This document shows positions 11,301-22,400 of a stretch of DNA of 64,000 nt, in pieces. The stretch spans positions 2,174,501 to 2,238,500 of the forward strand of contig NC_088313.1 in assembly GCF_910592395.1 (NCBI RefSeq). The letters run 5' to 3'. Source of the DNA: Lineus longissimus (taxonomy: Eukaryota > Nemertea > Pilidiophora > Heteronemertea > Lineidae). A program made the position numbers and the translations under genes. Numbering within the stretch: position 1 is the first letter of the stretch; the number at the start of each line of letters is the position of its first letter. The notes beneath the pieces were generated by a model, which made no database searches, had not been told where the DNA came from, and saw only the letters and a list, made by a program, of their open reading frames with translations.

Positions 11301-14020
11301 TGAAAAATCCGAGCTTGCAGAAAAATAGAAGAGAAAGCGGTCGATTTGCTTGTTTGAAGAATAGGGAAGTGAAGACTGATTGCACATTTTTACTTTTGAT
11401 GTTTATTTGGGTGTCACTGGTGGTATTGGAAGCACGTCCAAGGAGAAAAATTACAGATTTTCTCCTGGACTGAAATAATTTCAACATACCTGGGCATGTG
11501 GGCTATGGTATCATAAAAAATCTGACGTTTTCAGCAGAATATTACTTGTTTTATCAATTATTATGCAACTACTTTTTACTGCTGCATCAGACAGATTATG
11601 CTGATTCTTGATGATATTTCTAAGCCGTGTCAGATTTGAATGAAGCGGTGCAAAACATGAAGATATGCTGAATTTTTCATTAGATTGTTCACAAAATGAG
11701 CAAGCAGATTGACGGAAAACGTGTTTTTTTCTACGAAAGCTGGATCAAAACAACCTATATTCGAAGTTGATATGCTTATGAGTGATATGAGTTACGAGCC
11801 TGGCTTCGATAAATAGGAAGAAAACGTCACCACCAACTGCTGCCCTCTAGTGGTGATAATTAGAACTTACACATCAAAACAGATGGAGCGAGTTACAAAG
11901 GTGTCTCATATAAATATAAACATAAAATAACGCAATCAAGTCAGAAAGAACATCTGTCGCCACCTATAAACAGAGTTAGGACTATATTGGCGTTCCACAA
12001 GGCATCTATTTTAACAGAATTCATAAAAACGCAAATACATATCAAATTATATCGAATGAACACTTGTTATCACCTATCGACAGGGCTGAGAACTATATAT
12101 AGCAAATGTACATTCATATCGGGCGAATTTGCACTGAATATATACGGGTAACGAACGTTAATGAATATTGTTGTTAAGTTGTATCGTCACCATTTGTTTA
12201 CAAATCAATAAAACACTCACAATGTTCTGGTATAAATATTCCTGTTTTTTTCATATGAGGGCTCATTAGATACAGAATACGTGGGCAATTATAACTATAC
12301 AGTGATTATAGAGTTACCTAATTCCTACACAGATTAACTAATGATATATGGGGCCCAATACACTACGGCTGCTACACATGTTGGCTATTTACAATTACAA
12401 CGCATTTTTGCTTTTTTTTACATTTCAATGCATCGAGACATTTCTCCGTGTCACCGACTTGTGCTAGCCACCACTTCCCTAAGTGAGATCCATATTCTAG
12501 AACTACTGACGGATGGCTCATTCTGTGCGCGGAAAATTGTCACGAATACATTAACATAATTTTTTCCCTCCACCAATCGCGGCAGTGGTTCTCCCTAGCG
12601 ATCCTAAGATCGACACCCGTCCAAGTGCCCGTCTAAAAATCACATGACTTTTCAAGTCATTATTTTACAATATATACGGTATCAATGCACGGCAAATTGC
12701 CATTGTTGCAGTTAGTCCATTATGTAAAGCATTCTTGAACAAAGGCTGTGACGTCCTGTGTACAGGCTGACTTGCTCGAGACTTTACTGGTACCCTGACT
12801 GCTGAGACTGACCCTCACCACCTGAAATTGCATCAAGGCAAATGAATTAATCAGAAGCATTATTATAACAGTAAAATATTGGTCCATTAATAGACCTTTG
12901 GCAAAAATATGATAATGTAGAAAATCTGCAATTTTTTTCGAATAATGTACTAATGAATCACAGTCCAGGAGGTACTGTAATGTACTGCAAAATTTCAAAT
13001 CGTGATGCTGAAGTTTTGCAACACAACAACTTTTAGTTGAGATTCTGAAACCAACTGCCAAACAGACATTTTACCAGAAGATATTTTGAATGTTAATGAG
13101 TTTTATTGTATTATTTTGGCTGGGCAATTATCAGACCACCAAGGCCTGTGAAAGCAGCAAACTCATTACGGTAAATTCCTCAGGTGGAATCAGGCCTTTA
13201 TGGATTTAAAGTAAGGAAGTAGTGAACAACTATAATCACAGAGAGCTAAGGAAAAAGGAGTTAATTTAATGACAGAAAGCCAAAAGTAGATGACAAAGAG
13301 ACATAGGAATGCAAATCAACAAGAATGCAAGACGCAACTACAAAATGCTGGAGACAGTGTAGAGAGGATTTCACCCTCCTCGGGATGTCAATTTATTGCG
13401 ATGACCTTCACCATTTTGAAAGCACACAGAGTCGAATAATGCAACAAAAATAGCAAAAGAAGGAAGAAAGATAACAAAGGATGAACTTCCGAGTTTTCTC
13501 GGTGATCGATGTTAGCACACAGAATTCTAACCGACCTCAAATTATATTGCACGTATTATTTACAAAGGGCTTCATTTTTGTGCCAGCAGTCTCAAATTTT
13601 CGATCGTGATATAGACAGTGAGATTGAGATTTATGTTCTCGTTTTGATTTGGCAGAACAAAGCCACGGCCGTAAAGACATTTCAGTCTGTTTTGGGCGCG
13701 CAACTCGTTAACGTTTAGGTGCAATAGAACTGAAATTAACACCGCACTATTGGGTCTTGGTACTAAAATCAAAACTGTAAGGCGGAGCTAAATGCTGCCC
13801 CAAACCTCCAGTCAAAGGGCGTCCGGTTAGGGCCCACATTTGAGCACTACCCTCCCAATCCCACTTTTGGTAAAGAGACCGACCAGTGCGATGTTAAGTC
13901 CTAAAATCTTCATGTAAATAAACAGCAAACTTTGTTTAATAGTTGAATTCGTTCAAGAGGAACATGGTATGGCCACACACTGGGAATACTTACTGCTCTA
14001 CAGACATTCATGCGGCCCTG
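5396..14020. other. Long intergenic stretch, no gene supported
   Basis: About 8.6 kb of AT-rich sequence downstream of TIA1. Reading frames are short, do not form a series with matching splice sites, and show no recognised domains. A TA-rich run lies at 6170-6260. I cannot exclude short exons of a neighbouring gene. Confidence 0.4.
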
Positions 14021-14021
14021 T

Positions 14022-14252
14022 CTAATCATCACTGTCACCATAGTCATTGTGGCCATGACCATGGCTGTTGCCATGACCATGATCATGACTGTTGCCATGA
14101 CCACGACTGTTGCCATGATCACGACCGTTGCCATGACCATTATCTCCATAAGTGTCATTGTGGTCAGGACTGTGATGGGGACGCTTCGCTGTAAAGTTAT
14201 GATAAACCTTGCTGTCAGGCGAAATGATTCTATGGTTCTGGACTGATCTCAA
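14022..14252 (-). CDS. Candidate His/Gly-rich ORF (repeat-derived, weak)
   Basis: On the minus strand the frame encodes about 76 residues. A unique basic stretch is followed by repeats of the type GHGNS, NSHDHGHGNS and GHGHND, ending in an acidic GDSDD and a stop. Histidine-rich repeats of this type occur in metal-binding and biomineral-associated proteins. However, the underlying DNA is a simple repeat (CATGGCAACAGTCATGAT type, 14035-14160) that keeps other frames open on both strands. A weak acceptor precedes it on the minus strand. It is not in frame with the donor of the penultimate TIA1 exon. Probably noncoding. Confidence 0.15.
   Translation of the reverse strand: MRSVQNHRIISPDSKVYHNFTAKRPHHSPDHNDTYGDNGHGNGRDHGNSRGHGNSHDHGHGNSHGHGHNDYGDSDD
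14035..14160. repeat. 18-bp-type tandem repeat (CATGAC/TGTTGC)
   Basis: Degenerate tandem repeat built from CCATGACCATGA and CTGTTGC blocks with a period near 18-21 bp. It explains the overlapping His-rich and Met/Val-rich frames seen in this interval. Confidence 0.85.
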
Positions 14253-15439
14253 ATATGCATTTCAAAATAAGCCAAAATAAATCAGTCCGCTAAATCTTTC
14301 ATATTATTATCAGTGTGAGTGTTAGTCAATTGATGCTTGTCGGAGAACAAAATGCTCTGCCTGAGGACTAAGATGAACGAATGGTATCTGAAGGACTAGC
14401 ATGTACATCTCTATAATTGAGCTGGGGAATTATGCGACTGCAGTGCTCCACATCACCAAATGACCTATCTAACTTAAGCAACATTTATAGACAAAAGCTT
14501 GCACAAGCTAAGGACATGTGGAAATGAATTATCGCTAAACAAGCTACATGCTACTGGGGCCCCTCATTAATGGAAACAGATTTCAGAGATGCATTTTTTT
14601 ATGTTACCAAATCTTGAGGTAGGTATGGTTTTCTGAGGACAGACATCCTCTGGAAACTGCCCACACTCAGGATAGGGAAGTAAATCTCTTCAAATCATTT
14701 CCACCAAATTGGAATCTAGTGCAAGCTACTCTACAACACAAAGCATGGCAGCATAAGAAACTGGTAGAATGTCAAAAATATATACACTTAAAACTTGAAA
14801 CAAAATTCCACTCCTGCTCGTTTTCACGACACTTTGATCTCATTTTTACATCAGAAATCAGATTAATTCTGCTCCTTTCTATATAGTCTATAGTTTAGTT
14901 AGAAGGAAAAATACAAACCAAGAGTTGGTGAGGATGTTTTTGATATTTATCTCTGTCATGAATGGTCGCTTCGCAAATCCATTTAATTTCCTGGCGCAGA
15001 TTCAAAACGAGATTATGAAACCTTGCAAGAAACTCCAAGGTCCCAGGATGACATTCACATCATTTTTTAGATTTAATTAAAAGCCTATCCAGCAATTAAG
15101 GAACACTTTGCCTTAATTCTGAAACAGGACCATTTTTGAACAACTAACTTTGGACAACTAAAATTTCGATTAGTTGACTCTTAATTACACTGCTCCTAAT
15201 TAACAATTAAGATAGAATATTCTGATTTTATTCCATAGGTTTTTGCAAATTAAGATCGGTGGATTATTCAGATTATTGCATGAAATTGAAGTTTCTTCTC
15301 AACAGAAAGTCACTTTTTGAAAATGAACAGCTAATTAGGAAGATTTGCATTGATAATTACCCAATGATTAATTCATTAATTAGTTTGAATAGGCACCTTC
15401 AAGTTTCTGTCGAATTATGAATTGGATCATTCCAAGTCA
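14253..15439. other. Intergenic or distal 3' UTR, nothing supported
   Basis: AT-rich, with ATTAAT-rich sequence at 15060-15400. On the minus strand it includes a possible AATAAA at 15227-15232 that could be a distal TIA1 poly(A) signal. No coding feature is seen. Confidence 0.35.
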
Positions 15440-16357
15440 ACAACTTGTTGGATTTTTGTCTTTTATTAACTTTGTGAGTGACATTCAAAATAGACCGTTT
15501 TTAAGGTGGTGATTTCAAAAGAAACTTAGTGATATCTTGGGAAAAACTATTGCGTGAGAATATTTGCTTATGTTACATCAAGGTAAAATATCAAAGGAAA
15601 AACTTGCTAAGAAGAAAACAAAAGCTTTTTGAATACTTTCAACTAAACACTGCCGGTGTTGATTTCATTTTGCCCAAACTAAGAATACAAAACAATCAAT
15701 CTTCTTCCAAAATAAATCAGATAAGTTTTTCATTCAGAACTAAAGGATCAACATCACGACACCAGACTTGAGACTAGGACAAGACAAACCAAAGAAGTTC
15801 TAAATTTGAATTTCAAAACTGACGCTATTTATGAGAAGTGTGTAAGTGGTTAACCCTTCCCTGCAAAGGCCCAAGGCATATTAGGTGCAACCAATGGTGG
15901 AAGAAAATAGAGAACTTTGTTAATTGAAGTTTTTTAGCTGGCCAAACCGGTCCTGATTACATAGCCACTCGGGCTGAAATCTAAGACGTTTACATGAGAT
16001 GGGACAGTAAGCCATGGTCTGTCGCAGCTTGCGATCATTCCAGGGAAACTAAAACACCCCAGACGGGTGAATAGTCCTTCTAGAGGCCAAGAGACGTAAG
16101 TTTTTAAGTTCGATTTTATACTGCCACTAATTGCACCTGGTATAAAACTGCCTTCCTTAATTGACACCAAAAGCGAATTAAAGGAGAGGGTCAGGTGCAT
16201 CCTCCGAAATGAGCAACAGAAAAAATTTGAAGCGAGATGAGATTTGTACAAGAGGGCCAGCAGGTTGAGGGTTTTTGTAAATATCTTAAAAGTTTTATCT
16301 TGAAGACAGACATACCAGTCTCTTATGTCACTGCACACACCCGTTACAAGACTCCTT
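15440..16357 (-). other. TIA1: Probable 3' UTR of the TIA1 ortholog
   Basis: Sequence directly after the TIA1 stop codon on the minus strand. The first canonical AATAAA I see in that direction is at 15467-15462, about 0.9 kb from the stop, with another at 15232-15227. The minus-strand frame at 15934-16338 (134 codons) lies wholly in this region and resembles nothing known, so I regard it as chance. The true end cannot be fixed without transcripts. Confidence 0.4.
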
Positions 16358-16490
16358 CTACAGACCTTGTTGTACTTGGTAGCCCATCATTGCCGCCTGT
16401 TGCCCGTTATATTGGGCGGCTTGTTGGCCGGCGTTAGGTACCTGCATTCCATAGTTGGCCATCGCGGCCACGTTAACTGCCGCGGCAGGG
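16358..16490 (-). CDS. TIA1: TIA1 last coding exon with stop codon
   Basis: 133 nt, phase 2 in, ending at TAG (16360-16358). After a split Asn it encodes 43 residues: alanine-rich [20 protein letters not shown], then [18 protein letters not shown] and VQQGL. The tract ending CTTGTCCTTCCAG is a strong acceptor. The Q/N/G/Y composition fits the family's C-terminal end. The last residues are not conserved with vertebrate TIA1. Confidence 0.93.
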
Positions 16491-19400
16491 CTGGAAGGAC
16501 AAGGACAAGAACATTAGTTATGACGTGATTAGGCCAGGGATGGGAATTGTGGTGGGTTCCGGCTATTAATCCTGCATTCCAGTGGTTGCTGACCATCAGT
16601 ATATAACTTTGATGAGACGTCGAGAAGGAAAAGTTTTGAGCCATTACAAAATTACATCAGTCACTGGCCTGTCTGGTCATGGCTGGTAAGGAGAGAGCAC
16701 ATATTTACCAGAAATACCAGGATTCACCATTGCTTTTGGCTTACAGCACTCTTGACAAAGTCTTACACACACTGGGCATTACTATCAGTTAGCTACAAAG
16801 GTGTTTGAAACCTACATTTTGGGACAGTACAATTTCTTGTTTAGAATTTAAGGGGCAGGATGTGGGGAGGATGCAGGTTGTAATCTGCCGTATTATATAT
16901 GAAATGCCTAAGGATGTCTACAGGCAGGAGAAAGGTAGGTGGGATAAAGTTACACTCAGCTGTTGATAGGGGTCTCTTCCATCTAACAGTAATTCTCAAA
17001 CAGTCCCAATGTCAGAATGCAAACTGAATCTGTTAAACACATTCAAATTCATCAAAACAACCGTAATAGTATTCAGATTATTTTTATGAATAACGTGTTG
17101 TTTTGCAACGTCAGCTATTCACTCGATCACTAACCAACTGTGTGACTTTCATCGCGGAGGAAAGTGAATAATTTGTTATAAATGAGAATAATTCAATTGC
17201 AATAAATATGATTATGGTCTAGATTAGGCTGGGCCCCTTTTATGAATAGGCTCTTCCAGGATGTGAGCACACCCACAGAAATATATGGCAAAAGACCACA
17301 GTCTTTTTCTTCTTCAGCATTCACCCTGCACTTGGAGGTGATTTTTCTCCAGGGAGCATTCCTCCTCCAAGGCGGGATGAGCATTTTTGTGTGCCGCTAC
17401 AGTTAGGCACCAATTGGGTTTTATTGGCCTCGTGACTCTGACACTGGCCATGCAGACATCACACGGATTGACTATTGTTTGCTCCAACTAGCACTACAGT
17501 AGAACCTCTCTACTAAGGACACCCTTGGGACTAACAAGTGCTGTCCTTAATAGAGAGGTGTCCTGATTAGAAAGGTCACATTGAATGGAAAGAAAACTAC
17601 TGTCCTTGATACAGAGGGTGTCCTTAATAGAGAAGTGTCAGCTAAGGGAGGTTCTACTGTAATATGCTTATGACAGAACAAACTCCATAAAACGTTTTTG
17701 CATGAGTGAGAACAGAGCTACATAAGTACCAATGTTATGACTCTCTAACTAGAGCAATGAAAACATTTTCCAAAGGCAATTTTGACAGTATAGTCGAGTA
17801 CAAGGACTTGATATACAGATCATGCTTTTGGTTTAATATTCAAATTTGCCATCTCTGTTTATTGATTATTGTGAGTCCACATTTCCTGTGAGTACAGCGC
17901 GGAGTTTCAAGGGTCTGCCAAATGAATAAATTATTGGGAAATTTTTAACAGTTGGCACGGTGTTGACGCTCTCCGAACGATTGTGACATCCTATGAATAT
18001 CACTGACTGCAGAATATCCGTCCGCTTGTTAAGTCAACTTAACAAGGACCAATATGAGTGTAGTTCATCTGCAGTAATGTGTACATTTTCTCCACTCAAA
18101 ATGAGTGAAACTTTTAAAAGGGGAGCACAATTTTCAACATAGAATAACTCAGTGTTGGTGTACTTATGTGAACTCATAAAAAACTTTTCCCAACTTCTGT
18201 CTAACACACTCATGACTAACACTTCAAGTTGTTAGCATTCAAAACTGTGAGTACTTCCTATATTTTTCATTAGCACAAAATGCGTTCATAAAAATTTAAC
18301 GTGTTCTAAAGTGCCTGCCTCTGATGGAGCCCTTGTAAGTGTCACAATAGTAGCTTTGGATCCGCTGCTGTGGGAACTGGTGCCACTGCGTATGGGAGGA
18401 GCTGGTGGCGATTCAGTTCATTTTTGGCGCCCATACAATGTTAAACAAGCTTAAGCAACCCGATTTGAAAGGCTGTTTCTACCTCACACTTCTATCAACA
18501 TCTAAATTGGAAATTACTGACAGTATTGTTAGTCAAACAGATAACCTATAATTGTTAACCACTATTTCTAATTGTTAATGTAACCTACTAATTGCTAACT
18601 CGTCAAAAGCAGGTGCATTAAAACGCTTCAAGTGTAAGAAAATGTTTCAAGTGTATGGTTATGTGCATCACCAAAATCGTTATAACTTACTGTTCGCTAT
18701 TTGAAAGAAAAAAAGTTATACATAGGATGAAATATTTCCAGGAGTTGTTATCATACGAATGCTGATGTTCAAATTCCATCAGCCGTGAAAAAAATGACCT
18801 TCCATCATGGGGCAGATGGACCAAGAGGAAATTGATTTACTCATGATGCATTTTTCCATGCTGCTAAATGCTGCATGCGCCATCCTAATTTCCGTAACGT
18901 TTCTGGGGCAGTAACGTTCGATCATTACAAAATCACAAGAAATGGATTCCATTCCAAGTCAAATTGGACATAATCACCAGTATAAATATTCACCTTTCGC
19001 CACAGATAACGTGCAAGACGTTTCTACCAATTCATGTGGAATGGACTCTGCGTATCATTGTCATAACGCTACTAGGATTATAGTACCATGAATGAATTTC
19101 TCATTAATGCGTCATTCCAAGCAGTAATGGCACCATTAAAGCATGTTTTTACAATAAGCTGCAATAGCAGATCCATGTTGACTGATGTTAGAATGTCTTA
19201 AGTATTACCCTCGACACCCGGCCTGGATATACTTCATGCATCGTTAAAGGTGGAGTACATCTATAAATGATACCTCAGGTTTTGTGCCTGTGTAGGTCTT
19301 TGCACAGCATTTTGGCACACAATGCTCTTGGATTCTCCCTACTGCGTGCAGGAAGGATATTTTGTTGTTTTTTTTTTAAATTTCAGTCTTTTTTACCGAT

Positions 19401-22400
19401 TTTATTTATCTCTTCCTTTGGCACCATGAACTCTGTTAAAATGTCACCAATACATTTGATTAATGTCAACGTTCTGACTCTCAATGGGGAGAATGACATG
19501 CAAATGAGGCCAGTACCACAAGGACAATTACCACGAATTTACATAAAACCTTAGTGTTTGGTCGCTGCGATAAGGAGTGGAATAACTGAGACCTTTGTAA
19601 ACAGCGACAAAGTTTTAAATTTCATATTTAGGCAAGATGGGTTATTGGACAGGGCACAAGGGAGTTTAACGTCTGAATTTACGTATTATGAAGCTGACCA
19701 ATTCCCTTGTCCTCATGACCACTAATATAGTTTTGAATCTCTGTAAACATGAGATTACCTATGGGATCAAATTATCAAATTTGGCCGCTTTCGGAGGAAT
19801 TCACAAAACCAGAATTCATCAAAGAACTGACGATGATGATATCAATGATGACAATGACAACTTTGAACAAATTCAGTCTCTTATGGAGAAACTTCTCAAT
19901 CTGGATTTTCACAAAACCAGAATTCATCAAAGAATGATGATGATGACGACAATCGACATCGACGACTTACTTGTAAGCTGCAGCCATCTGGTAGTTGTAA
20001 GCAGCAGGCCACTGTCCGGCGGTGGTGACTCCTGTCTGCACGTAACCTGTGGCAGGCTGTTGTATTTGTCCATACTGTGTGGCAGCAGCAGCAGCTGCTT
20101 GGCTAAATGCAGGCCAGTACATGTTGGTACCGTAGTATTGGTAATTTTGGACCTGGTTGGAAAACTGTTGTTGCTGGAAAATGAATTATCAGGATTGAAA
20201 TCTCGGAATGAATCTCAGAATCTAAGAAGCAGAGGATAGATAAACTCTACAGCAACGCGTGAAATATCAGATACGGTACCAAACTCAGCCAAAAAATATG
20301 AATCCAGCATAAACGCTTACTTAGGAACTTATAGAATATATTTCCTCCTAAAAGGAGACAGACTGTAACAAAATTTATTTTCAGAAGCTTATGATATGGT
20401 ATGACGATTTATTGATAAGGTACTGATAGAAGTTGACTGGCAAATCGAAATAAATGAACTAAATCTATCAAAACGTTATTATTCCTATCTAATTTTTACT
20501 GATGAGTTTATCAAAGCATGCAACTAAAACTAATGTGCGGGAGACCCGCGAAATAAATAAAAATTTGTTGTCCTTACCCCGACCCCCCCTACCTGCTGCT
20601 GCTGCTGATTGGCTGCATTATTCGGGTCGCCGGACTCTCGTCCCCAGGAACATTTCAGTGTGTTTCCCTCTATCTCTTTGCCGTGCATTCCACATATTGC
20701 CCGGGTTGCCATTGCATGATCGGCGAATCGAATGAATGCATATCCTTTTTCTTTAAAAATTCTTATTTCGTGTATCGTACCGAACTCGGCAAAGTGCTTT
20801 TGTAACATTTCCTCTGTAAGGACAAGGGAGAAATCTGGATAAGAGTGCTGGCTTGGCAATCCCAGCATGAAATACAATCATTTGTTCAATGAGTTAAAGT
20901 TAGGGGTATGTCACAATGTTGTGAATGATCATGTTGATGATGATGATGATGATGATAATGATCAGGAATAATCTTGTAAGGCATAAGTCTTGTCAAGAAA
21001 ATCTGCTTCATATTGGTGCTCTCTTTAGATGTTACCAAAACCCATTACTTCAAAAGTAATGGGTCTTTAAATGTTACCAAAATTGATTACTTCAAAAGTA
21101 ATGGATTTTTACTTCAAAAGTAACGGGATTTTGATAACGCCATTATACCAGTATAGACACCAACATGGACCGGTTAGTACGGTTCAAGTTTTGGACACAT
21201 GAAAGGCTTCAGCACAAACTCACACATTGATGATGATGATGATGATATCACCAGTGTTTCTTGATGGTTCTCAAGTAAGTTTTTTTTCAAGTCTACTTGA
21301 AGGGGTTTGAAAGAACAGAAGTGGATGCATAAATCACCAGTGCAGGACTCCAGTTTGTTTTGGCTTTGCCATTCAGGGGCAAAAAAGATTCTTGAATTCA
21401 CATCGAAACCAACTCCAATGCACCAGAGCATATGTATCTGGAGTCTGTCTCTGGCCGTGGCATTGACAAGTGAATGCATTGACCAATTGAATTAATGGTC
21501 CTCTGGTCTCAAAAGAGATTCAAGGACACAGTGCACTCAGCCACAATGCGTTTTACATTTTCCAGCGCTCCCTATGGGACAAGCATGGTACTTACGTGAG
21601 GCCACATTATCTCCGGAGAGCCCTGTTTTATCAAAACCGCCGCAATATACAGTGGAGTTTGTTAAGCTTGATTGGTTATAAACTTCTTCATACGATTTTG
21701 GTGCTGAAAAAAAAGTATGAATACATGAGGTGATAAATTGGTATGCAGACACATTCAAGTGTCAACTGCAGTCTTGAGTGGTATGCCATAAATTCCCGGC
21801 TTTATGCGGCAATTCTATAAGACTTTGCAAGGTAAAAGAGCAGCATATATTGCCTCCATTTCACGCCAGCATTGCATAATTAGGCGGTAGAGGTTTTACA
21901 AGGGAAGACTACTGCACTATGTTCACATCACAGGCTGAGTTGGCCACTACACTGAAGTTACCAATTCACCTAATGTCTCGGTAAAAGCAGAAACTCGTTG
22001 AAACATCAGCATTTCCGATTCCAATGCCAATGGCAAACAATCTAATATGAAACTTGACCATAATGGAAAGAAAACAAAACAAGATTCTTGAGTCATTTCT
22101 TTTTCTTTCAATCTTAATCTAGGGAACGACCATCAGCAATCACCCTAAGGTTCACAGCGTCAGAAACTTTGTCGAAATGAACGACATTCCTGATGAGATG
22201 GAATCAAATTTTTGCTGTAGCATCCAAGATGAACCAATTTCATTTAGAGTCGATTCCAAGTTATTTTCATCACTGTATCATGTACATTTTCTCCAATAAA
22301 ACAAAAGTAATGTACATGGGATTCTTGTAATGCATGGTGAAACCGACATCAGCTAATCTTGAGTTCATTTCATGGAACGTTTATTAGAATTCCCGGTACA

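Larger units (their letters stand above)
16491..19970 (-). other. TIA1: TIA1 intron before the last exon
   Basis: About 3.5 kb, GTAAGT...CAG. It contains a truncated SINE copy (17306-17455), a MITE (17495-17661) and a 26-bp direct repeat 108 bp apart (starts 19801 and 19909). Close to its 5' splice site are (TCA)n repeats on the transcribed strand (about 19934-19946). No other genes are seen. Confidence 0.85.
20814..21595 (-). other. TIA1: TIA1 intron upstream of the RRM3 exon
   Basis: 782 bp. It holds (TGA)n microsatellites at 20935-20957 and 21229-21246, which read as UCAUCA repeats in the transcript, and a palindromic element at 21031-21138. No coding feature is seen. Confidence 0.85.

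Noticed and set aside
14022-14270. His-rich frame as an alternative last exon of TIA1
   Set aside because: Joining the phase-2 donor at 19971 to either possible acceptor here gives a stop within a few codons.
15934-16338. 134-codon minus-strand frame after the TIA1 stop
   Set aside because: It lies in the likely 3' UTR, has no recognised similarity and no splice link in frame to upstream exons.
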